A stretch of 27,571 nt of DNA from Bordetella parapertussis (GCA_945900685.1 CAMDJS010000016.1:1-27571); one strand, 5' to 3'. Shown: positions 9,369 through 17,319, counted from the first letter of the stretch. Program-made: numbers and translations. Notes: a model not told the origin generated them from the sequence alone.

Positions 9369-9883
9369 GATGCGTTCCTTTTCATAGCGTTACAACACAG
9401 GGCCTCTGTGGACCCAACGATGCCGTGGGCTTATGCTTGAAAAAGGAAAAGGAATACCGCGCAGGATTGCACCGGTTGCACCGCGTTAGCGATGACGTCG
9501 GGCAGGTGGCGGGTGGATGCGGGCGAGTTGAAGGCGAACTGGCATGGCAAACACCGCCATGGGGTTCATTAAAGAAACTGCAAAAGTGCGGGAAATGCGC
9601 AGCTCTTCAACCGGCAAAAGCCAGGAGAAGCACATTTTGATAAGCACCCAGATCAGGTTCATGTGTATCGACAATCTCACTTTGGTCCTTGCAGGTTCAC
9701 AACAAACCTGCAATGGGAGGTATTCCGTTTCAGCGTTTTCCAAGGCATAGGCTTGGGTGACCGCAGGGCAGACCGCAATGGGGCGGTAAGGCTTGCGGCG
9801 GCCACCATGGGCATCGACCTCTCAGTGCAGGTGGGACGTGCTCTAATCTCTTATTCAAATCAAGCACTTAGAACCGGACACTG
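9369..9883. other. 515-bp divergent intergenic region: rne leader and rluC upstream DNA
   Basis: No credible gene lies here. For rne (minus) this is probably a long 5' leader, in keeping with the autoregulated RNase E leaders of other proteobacteria. It contains a perfect 9-bp hairpin at 9689-9713, a 6-bp inverted repeat CATGGC/GCCATG around 9543-9561 and the tandem repeat TTGCACCGG-TTGCACCGC near 9467-9485. An rluC promoter on the plus strand is unclear; TCTAAT at 9842-9847 is a possible -10 with no good -35. Confidence 0.5.
9689..9713 (-). promoter_or_regulatory. Perfect 9-bp hairpin in the putative rne leader
   Basis: TTGCAGGTT (9689-9697) and AACCTGCAA (9705-9713) are perfect inverted repeats separated by seven bases. 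No U tract follows on either strand, so it is not a standard terminator. It lies about 320 bp upstream of the rne start. It could be an RNase E-sensing leader structure or an operator for a protein dimer; the sequence cannot tell these apart. Confidence 0.45.
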
Positions 9884-10882
9884 GTGAAGCACATTATAGA
9901 CACACCTGACGCAGACAAGGCGGCGTCAGTCAAGACCTTGTTGGTCGACGAAGAATCAGCCGGACAAAGGCTGGACAATTACCTGTTGCGTCATCTCAAA
10001 GGCGTGCCCAAAACCCATGTGTACCGCATCATCCGCACCGGTGAAGTGCGTATCAACAAAGGCCGCGTCAACGCCGACACCCGGGTGCAAACCGGCGATA
10101 TGGTCCGCCTGCCGCCGGTGCGGGTCGCAACTGTAGACGCCAGCGCGCCGGTCGCGCCCGGGCGCGAATTCCCGGTGTTGATGGAAGACGAGCAAATGAT
10201 GGCCATCGACAAGCCTGCGGGTGTGGCGGTGCATGGCGGCAGCGGCGTGAGTTTTGGCGTGATCGAGCAATTGCGCCAGGCCAGACCCGGTGCGCGCATG
10301 CTGGAGTTGGTGCACCGACTGGACCGCGACACCTCGGGCGTGTTGCTGATCGCCAAAAAACGCAGCGCGCTCACGCGTTTGCAAGACCAGTTCCGCGACC
10401 GCGAAACCGGCAAAACCTACATGGCCTTGGTCAAAGGCCAATGGCCATCAAATAAAAAAGTGATTGATTTGCCGCTGCAACGCTATTTGATTGCGAATGG
10501 CGCAGGCGAGGGCGAGCGTCGGGTGCGCATTGCCGCCAAAGACGACGCCAACGCCCAGCGCGCCATCACGCTGGTGCGGGTGTCTCGTCTGGTGGGCGAC
10601 TACAGTCTGTTGGAAGTCACCATCAAAACCGGGCGGACCCACCAGATTCGCGTGCATTTGTCCAGCCAAGGCTATCCCATCGTCGGGGACGACAAATACG
10701 GCGACTTCGAACTCAACAAAAGGCTGGCGGCACTCGGCATGAAACGCATGTTTTTACATGCTTGGCGGTTACAGTTCATCCATCCGCAAACCGGCCGCAG
10801 TGAAACTGTGGAAGCCGCATTGCCTGACGAACTACAAAATTTCATAGACCATGTCCAACCTCCTCCGCTCGCGCCGGTTTGA
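9884..10882 (+). CDS. rluC: Ribosomal large-subunit pseudouridine synthase, RluC-type
   Basis: The enzyme converts specific 23S rRNA uridines to pseudouridine (positions 955, 2504 and 2580 in E. coli RluC). The 332-residue product has an S4 RNA-binding domain (about 27-85: GQRLDNYLLRHLKGVPKTHVYRIIRTGEVRINKGR) and an RluA-family catalytic domain with HRLDRDTSG, where the first Asp (about 147) is the nucleophile. ARTHQIR-type residues (KTGRTHQIRVHL) and MFLHAWRL near the C-terminus complete the family signature. The start is GTG 9884. In Burkholderiales the gene usually lies opposite rne, as here. Its last 32 bases overlap the next gene, whose ATG is at 10851, suggesting coupled expression. Distinguishing RluC from RluD rests on the N-terminal S4 sequence and on the position next to rne. 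Confidence 0.92.
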   Translation: MKHIIDTPDADKAASVKTLLVDEESAGQRLDNYLLRHLKGVPKTHVYRIIRTGEVRINKGRVNADTRVQTGDMVRLPPVRVATVDASAPVAPGREFPVLMEDEQMMAIDKPAGVAVHGGSGVSFGVIEQLRQARPGARMLELVHRLDRDTSGVLLIAKKRSALTRLQDQFRDRETGKTYMALVKGQWPSNKKVIDLPLQRYLIANGAGEGERRVRIAAKDDANAQRAITLVRVSRLVGDYSLLEVTIKTGRTHQIRVHLSSQGYPIVGDDKYGDFELNKRLAALGMKRMFLHAWRLQFIHPQTGRSETVEAALPDELQNFIDHVQPPPLAPV

Positions 10883-11522
10883 TCTGATAGCTTTCGACTG
10901 GGACGGTACGTTGTACGACTCGACCCAAATCATCGTGCGTTGTATACAGTCTGCCGTAGTGGATGTCGGCGGACAAAAACCCACGGATGAACAAGCCGCA
11001 TATGTGATTGGCATGGCTTTGATGCCAGCGTTGGCGCATGCCGCGCCCGATGTGCCCAAAGAGAAATACCCGATGCTGGGCGAGCGCTACCGGCACTATT
11101 ACGCAGCGCATCACAATGACTTGTCCTTGTTTGACGGCATCTTGCCGATGCTGCAAGCCTTGCGCGAAAAACAGCATTTGCTCACTGTCGCCACTGGCAA
11201 AAGCCGCCAAGGCCTTGATGATGCTTTGCACCAGGTGGCTTTGCGCGGCATGTTTGACGGATCACGCACGGCCGACGAAACCGCTGGCAAGCCAAACCCG
11301 CGCATGTTGAACGAATTGATGGCCGAGTTTGGTGTCTCCCCCGAGCGCACTTTGATGATCGGCGACACCACCCACGATTTGGAAATGGCGCACAACGCTG
11401 GGTGTGCCAGCGTCGCAGTCAGTTATGGCGCGCACGGCACCTCCGATTTCGGACGATGGAAACCGCTGACAGTGGCGCACAACGTCGGCGAATTGCACGA
11501 CTGGTTGATCGGGCATGGCTGA
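10851..11522 (+). CDS. HAD-superfamily phosphatase, phosphoglycolate phosphatase-like
   Basis: This is a 223-residue HAD hydrolase that probably removes phosphate from a small molecule. All four HAD motifs are intact: FDWDGT with nucleophile Asp 16 and acid/base Asp 18, VATGKS (Thr 115), GKPNP (Lys 147) and MIGDTTHDLEMA (Asp 172 and 176). A helical cap domain between motifs I and II (about 25-95) gives the Gph/PGP-like subclass. The substrate cannot be read from sequence; phosphoglycolate is the usual annotation and a nucleotide or sugar phosphate is equally possible. It overlaps rluC by 32 bp at its start and the Rieske gene by 8 bp at its end, so it is the middle of a compact operon. Confidence 0.88.
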   Translation: MSNLLRSRRFDLIAFDWDGTLYDSTQIIVRCIQSAVVDVGGQKPTDEQAAYVIGMALMPALAHAAPDVPKEKYPMLGERYRHYYAAHHNDLSLFDGILPMLQALREKQHLLTVATGKSRQGLDDALHQVALRGMFDGSRTADETAGKPNPRMLNELMAEFGVSPERTLMIGDTTHDLEMAHNAGCASVAVSYGAHGTSDFGRWKPLTVAHNVGELHDWLIGHG

Positions 11523-11883
11523 GGAATTGATTCCCCTGTGCAACAGCGCCGACTTGGCTGACAGCGGTCTGGCGGTGCCTTTTGATGTGGTGTATGCAGG
11601 CCAGACTTGCCGCGCATTCGCCGTGCGTTTCGAAGGCCAAGTGCAAGCCTACTTAAACCGCTGCACCCATGTGGCCATGGAAATGGATTACCAGCCCGAC
11701 CGTTTTTTTGACACCGAAGGACGTTGGTTGATGTGCGCCACGCATGGCGCTACTTATGCACCTGAGACCGGTGAATGCGTGGGCGGCCCGTGCCGGGGAG
11801 GGTTGGTGAAAATTACCCTCAGCGAAACAGATGGTGTAGTGCACTGGCATACTGCTTACAACTTGAAGCCTTTGGAATTTTGA
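11515..11883 (+). CDS. Small stand-alone Rieske [2Fe-2S] protein
   Basis: The product is 122 residues. It contains CTH (Cys 50, His 52) and CATH (Cys 74, His 77), the paired Cys-x-His and Cys-x2-His ligands of a Rieske cluster, followed by GATY and GECVGGPCRGGL, the usual third loop. There is no signal peptide, membrane helix or oxygenase domain, so it resembles the small ferredoxin components of dioxygenase systems. No partner oxygenase or reductase gene is present here; it sits between a phosphatase and an S49 peptidase. Its redox partner and function are unknown. ATG 11515 overlaps the previous stop by 8 bp, and the next ATG is only two bases after its stop. Confidence 0.9.
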   Translation: MAEELIPLCNSADLADSGLAVPFDVVYAGQTCRAFAVRFEGQVQAYLNRCTHVAMEMDYQPDRFFDTEGRWLMCATHGATYAPETGECVGGPCRGGLVKITLSETDGVVHWHTAYNLKPLEF

Positions 11884-11885
11884 AC

Positions 11886-12914
11886 ATGCAAGAAGAAAAC
11901 AACCCCACACCCGTTGACAACGTCAACCCCGCGCCTGCAAGTTCCTCAACCGCCAACAGCAAGCCCGTTGCAGATAAGGCTGTTGCATGGGAGCGTGAAA
12001 CGCTCGAGCGATTGGTGATGGCGCAAATTGACGAGCAACGCTCTGCTCGCCATTGGCGCATTGGGTTTCGGTTTTTTTGGATACTGCTGGTGTTGGGGGT
12101 GCTGTGGTTTACCTTTCACCATGGAAAAAATACGGCCAGCACGGCTCATCCCACCGCCCACACGGCATTGATCGAGATCAAAGGCGAAATCGATGCCGAG
12201 GCGAATGCCAATGCCGAGTGGATCATCGACTCCATGCGTCAGGCGTTTGAAGATGAAGGGTCGCAGGCGGTGGTGTTGCGCATCAATTCACCTGGCGGCA
12301 GTCCTGTACAAGCCGGCATGATCAGTGACGAAGTCAAACGCTTAAAAGCGTTGCATCAAAAACCTGTTTATGTGGTGGTAGAGGAAACCTGTGCATCTGC
12401 CGCTTATTACATAGCAGCCTCTTCCGACAAAATTTACGTGGACAAAGCCAGCATCGTCGGCAGCATTGGTGTGTTGATGGACGGCTTTGGTTTTACCGGT
12501 TTGATGGACAAAGTCGGTGTTGAGCGGCGCTTGATGACGGCGGGTGAAAACAAAGGATTTTTAGACCCGTTCAGCAACCCCACCAAAACACAAAAAGTGC
12601 ATGCGCAAAATTTGCTGGACCAGATTCACCAGCAATTCATTGCAGTGGTGCGTGAAGGACGTGGCGACCGATTGAAAGATGCGCCAGAGATTTTCAGCGG
12701 GCTGTTTTGGAGCGGTCAGCAAGCCATTGAGTTGGGATTGGCTGATGGCTACGGCACCTTGGACAGCGTGGCTCGTGACGTGGTGAAAGCCGAGGATATT
12801 GTGGATTACACCCGGCAAGACAATGTGGCTGAACGATTGGCCAAGCGTTTTGGTGCTGCCATGGGTGAGGCAATGGTGAAGAGTTCCTTGCACTTATTGC
12901 CCAGCATACGTTGA
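11886..12914 (+). CDS. sppA: S49 family signal peptide peptidase, SppA short type
   Basis: The 342-residue inner-membrane serine peptidase is thought to degrade signal peptides left after secretion, or other membrane peptides. It has a polar, Pro/Ser-rich N-terminal tail of about 55 residues in the cytoplasm, then one transmembrane helix (about 60-79, FRFFWILLVLGVLWFTF). The peptidase domain carries LRINSPGGSP, the CASAAYY loop with the likely nucleophile Ser 171, DKIYVDKASIVGSIGVLM, and TAGENKGFLDPF, whose Lys (about 223) is the likely general base. This is the single-domain form, about half the length of E. coli SppA, so it is expected to work as a ring-shaped oligomer. The start is ATG 11886, which directly precedes QEENNP. 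It is the last gene of the rluC operon. Confidence 0.92.
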   Translation: MQEENNPTPVDNVNPAPASSSTANSKPVADKAVAWERETLERLVMAQIDEQRSARHWRIGFRFFWILLVLGVLWFTFHHGKNTASTAHPTAHTALIEIKGEIDAEANANAEWIIDSMRQAFEDEGSQAVVLRINSPGGSPVQAGMISDEVKRLKALHQKPVYVVVEETCASAAYYIAASSDKIYVDKASIVGSIGVLMDGFGFTGLMDKVGVERRLMTAGENKGFLDPFSNPTKTQKVHAQNLLDQIHQQFIAVVREGRGDRLKDAPEIFSGLFWSGQQAIELGLADGYGTLDSVARDVVKAEDIVDYTRQDNVAERLAKRFGAAMGEAMVKSSLHLLPSIR

Positions 12915-12934
12915 GGTTTTCTCGGGCCCAAAGA

Positions 12935-12953
12935 GGGTGCATGTATGGCACCC
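12935..12953. terminator. Short hairpin between convergent sppA and methyltransferase genes
   Basis: GGGTGC (12935-12940) and GCACCC (12948-12953) form a 6-bp stem with a seven-base loop in the 46-bp convergent gap. U tracts are poor on both sides (TCTTTG on the minus strand). It is a plausible but weak bidirectional terminator. Confidence 0.4.
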
Positions 12954-12960
12954 CACAAAG

Positions 12961-13734
12961 TCAAGGTCCGAATGCGAATACCACGGGGCTGTGCTTGTCC
13001 GGCACCAGCCCTTTTTTCTTCCAGTCCGACACGCGCAGGCTTTGCACTTGCATGTCGGCCAGGCTGAGGTTGCTGCACAAACACAATCGGGTGTTGTCAT
13101 GCAAACCGCTCAGCAAGGCTGTCAACAAAGCCTCATTGCGGTAGGGCGTTTCAATGAAAATTTGGGTTTCGCCGGTTTTCAACGCATGTTTTTCCAGCGC
13201 CTGAATCCGTTGCAAACGCAGTGCTGCATCTTGCGGCAAGTAGCCGATGAAGGCGAATTGCTGACCGTTCAAACCGCTGGCCGCCAGTGCCAACAAAAGC
13301 GAACAAGGACCCACCAAGGGCACCACTTTTATGCCTGCGTCATGCGCGGCGCGTACCAATGATGAACCTGGATCGGCCACCGCAGGCATACCGGCTTCGC
13401 TGACCAGACCCATGTCATGGCCTTGCAGCGCGGGCGCGAGCAATCCACTCGTGTCCACGGCCGCGACATGGTCGCCTTTTTTATGCACTTGTCGGGGTAA
13501 TTCGGTGATCTGCTGTGCTTGCAAGACTGTTTTCAGCGGATGCACTTCAGCCAGTCGTTTGAGCAAGGCTCTGGTGGACTTGGCGTTCTCGCACACCCAG
13601 TGATCAATCGTGCAGGCTATTTGTAGCGTGCCTTCAGGCATGACCTGTTTGAGCGCAGCTTGCGTGCTGCACATAAAGTCCAGCGGCGCGGGCACCAAAT
13701 ACAACTTGCCTTTGGAAGAAGTGGGCGTTGTCAT
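12961..13734 (-). CDS. SAM-dependent tetrapyrrole-methylase-fold methyltransferase, RsmI-like
   Basis: The 257-residue protein starts KGKLYLVPAPLD after a short tail, and has GDHVAAVDTSGLLAPALQGHDMGLVSEAGMPAVADPGSSLVRAA, close to the RsmI/YraL pattern D-AGTP-IsDPG-LV. It continues with VVPLVGPCSLLLALAASG, GYLP and IFIETPYRN. RsmI methylates the 2'-O of C1402 in 16S rRNA. This protein lacks the exact D-AGTP match (EAGMP here) and the long C-terminal part of RsmI, so it may be a paralogue with another RNA or metabolite target. I therefore give no gene symbol. It lies 9 bp downstream of maf on the same strand and is convergent with sppA. Confidence 0.8.
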   Translation of the reverse strand: MTTPTSSKGKLYLVPAPLDFMCSTQAALKQVMPEGTLQIACTIDHWVCENAKSTRALLKRLAEVHPLKTVLQAQQITELPRQVHKKGDHVAAVDTSGLLAPALQGHDMGLVSEAGMPAVADPGSSLVRAAHDAGIKVVPLVGPCSLLLALAASGLNGQQFAFIGYLPQDAALRLQRIQALEKHALKTGETQIFIETPYRNEALLTALLSGLHDNTRLCLCSNLSLADMQVQSLRVSDWKKKGLVPDKHSPVVFAFGP

Positions 13735-13743
13735 GCCTGTGCT

Positions 13744-14343
13744 TCAGTTCAGCAAAGCCAGACCAGCGGCGCGCAACAGGCGACACGTGTGTATCAAGGG
13801 CAGACCGACTAAAGCGGTCGGGTCCTGGTTGTCAATGCTCTCCAGCAAAGCGATACCCAAGCCTTCGCTTTTGGCGCTGCCCGCACAGTCATACGGTTTT
13901 TCAGCTTGTAAATAGTCTTCGATCGCCTGGTCGCTCAGGTCACGAAATTGCACTTTGACTTGCGCCAAGGCATGGTCTGCAAAACCTGTCTCATGGCAGA
14001 CCACCGCCACCGCTGTTTGAAACACCACCATGTGTCCGCGCATGCGTTGCAATTGAAGGACGGCGTTGGCGTGGGTGCCCGGTTTGCCCAGCGGTTCGCC
14101 CTTCAGATCGGCCACTTGGTCGGAACCGATCACCACCGCATGCGGGTGCAACTGAGCCACAGCATGCGCTTTGGCCAAGGCCAGGCGCACGGCCAATGTG
14201 TGTGGAGTTTCGCCGGGCAAAGGAGCTTCATCCACTTGCGGACTGACAACCTCAAACGGCAGGCGCAGGCGTTGCAGCAACTCGCGCCGGTAAACCGACG
14301 TGGAGCCCAATATCAAAGGGCGAATCATGGAAGTCTGAGACAT
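13744..14343 (-). CDS. maf: Maf/YceF-type nucleoside triphosphate pyrophosphatase
   Basis: Maf proteins hydrolyse non-canonical or modified nucleoside triphosphates to monophosphates (house-cleaning), in the cytoplasm. From ATG 14343 the product is 199 residues: MSQTSMIRPLILGSTSVYRRELLQRL, with the GSTS-RR nucleotide-binding motif, SPQVDEAPLPGE, VIGSDQVADLKGEPLGKPG with the catalytic Asp, and YDCAGSAKSEGLGIALLESIDNQDPTALVGLPL at the C-terminus. The position opposite yceD-rpmF, as in E. coli yceF, supports the 7-methyl-GTP-specific YceF subgroup. Other starts are ATG 14352 and ATG 14328. I prefer 14343 because AAGAG lies about ten bases upstream. The methyltransferase gene follows after 9 bp. 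The start is only tens of bases from the divergent yceD start. Confidence 0.93.
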   Translation of the reverse strand: MSQTSMIRPLILGSTSVYRRELLQRLRLPFEVVSPQVDEAPLPGETPHTLAVRLALAKAHAVAQLHPHAVVIGSDQVADLKGEPLGKPGTHANAVLQLQRMRGHMVVFQTAVAVVCHETGFADHALAQVKVQFRDLSDQAIEDYLQAEKPYDCAGSAKSEGLGIALLESIDNQDPTALVGLPLIHTCRLLRAAGLALLN

Positions 14344-14370
14344 ACGATGCATTCTCTTACACTGCTTGAC

Positions 14371-14898
14371 ATGACAAACGAATGGAATGCCCGCTTGCTG
14401 GACACCCAGCGTTTCACCGAGACTTCAGGACACGCCAAGTTTCACCATGGCTTGCACAGTTTGACGCGCGTGCAAGAGGCCTGTGCTGAACAGCAAGTAA
14501 CTGCAGCTGAAACGGTTTGCAACTGGTCGCTCAGCGGTGAAACACGCGGATCCGGTCCCCGGCAACAAAGTTGGATGCTGCTGGAGGCGGCACTGACTTT
14601 GCCGCAACGTTGCCAGCGATGCTTGGAACCGATGACGGTGGATATCAGCGTCAACCGCTGGTTCCGTTTTGTAGAAGATGAAGCCACGGCTTTGGCCGAA
14701 GATGATGAATGCGAAGAGGATTTGCTCGTCACCTCTACCGAATTGAATACCATTGAACTACTGGAAGATGAATTGCTGCTGGCCATGCCGCTGATTGTCA
14801 GCCACGGCAGCTGCCAGCCGCCAGCCAGTGCTGCTCTGGTTGACGATTTACCGCATCCGTTTGCCGCGCTGGCCAGCTTGAAACTGCCCAAGACTTGA
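14371..14898 (+). CDS. yceD: DUF177 family protein YceD (23S rRNA accumulation protein)
   Basis: The 175-residue protein is of the DUF177 family, whose bacterial and plastid members are needed for normal accumulation of 23S rRNA and the large subunit. Visible features are LPQRCQRCLEPMTVDI, the Cys-x2-Cys pair of the family at about 85-95, and an acidic stretch (EDEATALAEDDECEEDLLV) followed by IELLEDELLLAMPLI. The C-terminus HPFAALASLKLPKT is the typical HPF--L--L ending. ATG 14371 gives the family-like N-terminus MTNEWNARLLDTQRF; ATG 14347 in the same frame adds eight residues and would nearly touch maf. No clear Shine-Dalgarno is present for either. It precedes rpmF, the usual arrangement. 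Confidence 0.9.
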   Translation: MTNEWNARLLDTQRFTETSGHAKFHHGLHSLTRVQEACAEQQVTAAETVCNWSLSGETRGSGPRQQSWMLLEAALTLPQRCQRCLEPMTVDISVNRWFRFVEDEATALAEDDECEEDLLVTSTELNTIELLEDELLLAMPLIVSHGSCQPPASAALVDDLPHPFAALASLKLPKT

Positions 14899-14920
14899 GG
14901 CTCTGGCTTGGCGCTATAAT
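14892..14920 (+). promoter_or_regulatory. Sigma-70-type promoter for rpmF
   Basis: A consensus TATAAT at 14915-14920 lies 76 bp upstream of rpmF. The -35 is poor: GACTTG at 14892-14897 at 17-bp spacing, or CTTGAG at 15 bp. It overlaps the yceD stop codon. It would let rpmF and perhaps the fab genes be transcribed independently of yceD. Confidence 0.6.
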
Positions 14921-14995
14921 CCTTGATTCTTCGCCTACAGCTGCTCGCGGTTGTTTTGGCTGTCCATTTGAACCCAAGATACTCAGGAGCCTGTC

Positions 14996-15178
14996 ATGGC
15001 TGTCCAACAAAATAAAAAATCCCCCTCCAAGCGGGGCATGCACCGTTCACACAATGCCTTGAATGTGCCTGGTTTGGCCGTTGAGCCCACCACAGGTGAG
15101 GTGCATTTGCGCCATCACATCAGCCCGACCGGTTTTTACCGTGGCCGCAAGGTGCTGAAAACCAAATCTGAAGCCTGA
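14996..15178 (+). CDS. rpmF: 50S ribosomal protein bL32
   Basis: The 60-residue basic protein [22 protein letters not shown]... has the standard bL32 N-terminus and the [22 protein letters not shown]-terminus. It is a structural protein of the large ribosomal subunit. The Cys pairs of zinc-binding L32 forms are absent, so this is the zinc-free type. AGGAG six bases or so before ATG 14996 is the clearest ribosome-binding site in this block. It has its own promoter (14892-14920) and is followed by a hairpin (15194-15229) before plsX, so ribosomal and lipid genes are linked but partly separable. Confidence 0.97.
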   Translation: MAVQQNKKSPSKRGMHRSHNALNVPGLAVEPTTGEVHLRHHISPTGFYRGRKVLKTKSEA

Positions 15179-15193
15179 ATTTGATCCGGCATC

Positions 15194-15229
15194 AAGGGCC
15201 CGTCGCAGCTTGTCTGGCGCGGGCCTTTT
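15194..15229 (+). terminator. Hairpin with T run between rpmF and plsX (terminator or attenuator)
   Basis: AAGGGCCCG (15194-15202) pairs with CGGGCCTTTT (15220-15229) in a nine-pair stem with one G-U, and the T run follows as part of the stem. Flanking CATCAA and TTGATG (15190-15195 and 15232-15237) could extend or compete with it. Since plsX begins 46 bp downstream without an obvious promoter, partial readthrough is likely. Confidence 0.6.
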
Positions 15230-15274
15230 GCTTGATGGCATGTTCTTTGTGACACTACCTCAGCCTTTATTTAT

Positions 15275-16321
15275 ATGGTGACATTGGCCATCGACTGTAT
15301 GGGTGGTGACCATGGCCCCAAGGTCACTTTACCGGCCTGTCGCACTTTTTTAGACAGTCACCCGCACGCCAAATTATTGTTAGTGGGATTGCCAGAGGCG
15401 CTTGCCCATTTTTCACACCCCCGCGTCACCTTGGTTCATGCCACTGAAGTGGTTGAAATGGACGATCCGGTCGAAGTGGCTTTGCGGCGTAAAAAAGATT
15501 CTTCCATGCGCGTAGCGATTGAGCAGGTGCGCGACGGAAATGCGCAAGTTGCTGTATCTGCTGGCAACACGGGCGCATTGATGGCTATCGCTCGCTATAT
15601 TCTTAAAACGCTGGATGGCATCGACCGCCCGGCGATTGCCGGTCAAATGCCCAATGCCAAGGGCGGTGGCACCACCATGCTGGATTTAGGCGCCAATGTG
15701 GACTCCTCGCCAGAGCATTTGTTGCAATTTGCTTTGATGGGTTCTGCCTTGGTATCGGTGTTGACCGGCATCGAAAAGCCCTCGGTAGGCTTGCTGAATA
15801 TTGGCGAAGAAGCCATTAAAGGCAATGAAAATATCAAAAAAACCAGCGAATTGTTGCGATCTGCTGCTAAGTCCGGCGATCTCAATTTTTACGGCAATGT
15901 GGAAGGCAACGATATTTTCAAAGGAACCACAGATATCGTGGTTTGTGACGGTTTTGTGGGTAATGTGGCGCTCAAAGCCATCGAGGGGCTGGCCGCCATG
16001 ATCTCTGATTTCCTTAAAAAGAGCTTTTCTCGCAATATATTTACCTTAATTGCTGGCTTTATCGCTTATCCAGCCTTATCTAGATTTAAAAAATTGGTAG
16101 ACCACAGACGCCATAATGGCGCGGCTTTGCTGGGTTTGCGTGGTTTGGTGTTCAAAAGTCACGGCTCTGCTGACGAATTGGCATTTTTGACAGCGCTACA
16201 GCGCGCGTATGATGCGGCAGACCATGATTTGCTGGCGCGGGTGAAATCACAATTGGCCAACGCTGCCCCGTTATTGACGGCGTCAGGGCATCTTGTACCC
16301 ACATTGTCTGAATCAGAATGA
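15275..16321 (+). CDS. plsX: Phosphate acyltransferase PlsX
   Basis: PlsX converts acyl-ACP and phosphate to acyl-phosphate, the acyl donor for PlsY in phosphatidic acid synthesis; it is a peripheral membrane enzyme. The 348-residue product has [110 protein letters not shown] and GGA--G--G-V-KSHG (here [18 protein letters not shown]), all family signatures. ATG 15275 has no obvious Shine-Dalgarno; GTG 15278 is an alternative. The stretch about 15800-16130 is visibly more AT-rich than the flanks. The stop overlaps the fabH ATG in ATGA (16318-16321). Confidence 0.96.
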   Translation: MVTLAIDCMGGDHGPKVTLPACRTFLDSHPHAKLLLVGLPEALAHFSHPRVTLVHATEVVEMDDPVEVALRRKKDSSMRVAIEQVRDGNAQVAVSAGNTGALMAIARYILKTLDGIDRPAIAGQMPNAKGGGTTMLDLGANVDSSPEHLLQFALMGSALVSVLTGIEKPSVGLLNIGEEAIKGNENIKKTSELLRSAAKSGDLNFYGNVEGNDIFKGTTDIVVCDGFVGNVALKAIEGLAAMISDFLKKSFSRNIFTLIAGFIAYPALSRFKKLVDHRRHNGAALLGLRGLVFKSHGSADELAFLTALQRAYDAADHDLLARVKSQLANAAPLLTASGHLVPTLSESE

Positions 16322-17319
16322 GCTTGTATTCCCGAATTGTCGGCACCGGAAGTTACCTGCCACCGCGCCGACTCAGCAACGCCGATTTGGTGGCCGAATT
16401 GGCTGCCAAAGGTGTGGAGTCATCTGACGAATGGATCGTCGAGCGCACCGGCATACGCGCCCGTTACTTTGTGGACCAAGATGTTTTCAGCAGCGATCTG
16501 GCATTTGAAGCTTGTAAGCAAGCTTTGACAGCGGCCGGTTTAGGCCCGCAAGACATTGACTTGGTCATAGTTGCTACTTCCACACCAGATATGGTGTTTC
16601 CTTCTACTGCTTGCATCTTGCAGCACAAACTGGCGCAACTCAGTCCCGAGGCGGCCGGCATTGCCGGTTCCCCGGCATTCGATGTGCAAGCGGTGTGCGC
16701 CGGTTTTATTTATGCCATGAGTGTGGCCGACGCCATGATCCGAGCTGGCAATGCCAAGCGCGCCTTGGTGGTCGGCGCTGAAGTTTTTTCCCGCTTGCTC
16801 GATTTCAACGATCGCACCACCTGCGTGTTGTTCGGCGACGGTGCCGGTGCTGTGGTGCTCGAAGTATCAGATAAGCCCGGCATTCTGGCCACCGACATTC
16901 ACGCTGACGGCAAGTATGTCGGACTGTTGTGCGTGCCCGGTCACGTGCAGGGTGGCCAAATTTTGGGCGACCCCGTATTGAAAATGGATGGCCAAGGCGT
17001 TTTCAAACTGGCCGTGGGTGTGCTTGAAGAGACGGCGCGCGCCGTTTTGGCCAAAGCCGGTTTGCAGGACTCTGATTTGGATTGGCTGGTGCCTCACCAG
17101 GCAAATATCCGCATCATCCAAAGCACGGCAAAAAAAATGAAACTCTCCATGGACAAGGTGTTGTTGACCGTGGCCGATCATGGCAATACCTCTGCCGCCT
17201 CCATTCCACTGGCGTTGGATGTCGGCGTGCGTGCGGGTAAATTGCAGCCCGGACAATTGGTGATGCTCGAAGGCGTGGGCGGCGGCTTTGCCTGGGGCTC
17301 GGTACTTTTCCGCTGTTGA
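16318..17319 (+). CDS. fabH: Beta-ketoacyl-ACP synthase III
   Basis: FabH starts fatty-acid synthesis by condensing acetyl-CoA (or another primer) with malonyl-ACP. The 333-residue product is of the usual length. The Cys-His-Asn triad is present: AVCAGF (Cys 127), [10 protein letters not shown] (His 260) and DHGNTSAAS (Asn 290). The N-terminus [17 protein letters not shown], the [18 protein letters not shown] motif ([16 protein letters not shown]) and [10 protein letters not shown] support the assignment. The C-terminus [15 protein letters not shown] is typical. It overlaps plsX by four bases and its stop is one base before fabD, so it is translationally linked on both sides. Confidence 0.97.
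   Translation: MSLYSRIVGTGSYLPPRRLSNADLVAELAAKGVESSDEWIVERTGIRARYFVDQDVFSSDLAFEACKQALTAAGLGPQDIDLVIVATSTPDMVFPSTACILQHKLAQLSPEAAGIAGSPAFDVQAVCAGFIYAMSVADAMIRAGNAKRALVVGAEVFSRLLDFNDRTTCVLFGDGAGAVVLEVSDKPGILATDIHADGKYVGLLCVPGHVQGGQILGDPVLKMDGQGVFKLAVGVLEETARAVLAKAGLQDSDLDWLVPHQANIRIIQSTAKKMKLSMDKVLLTVADHGNTSAASIPLALDVGVRAGKLQPGQLVMLEGVGGGFAWGSVLFRC

Noticed and set aside
9467..9485. Tandem TTGCACCGG/TTGCACCGC in the rne-rluC gap as a regulatory repeat
   Set aside because: Only two copies of nine bases; chance is a sufficient explanation without conservation data.
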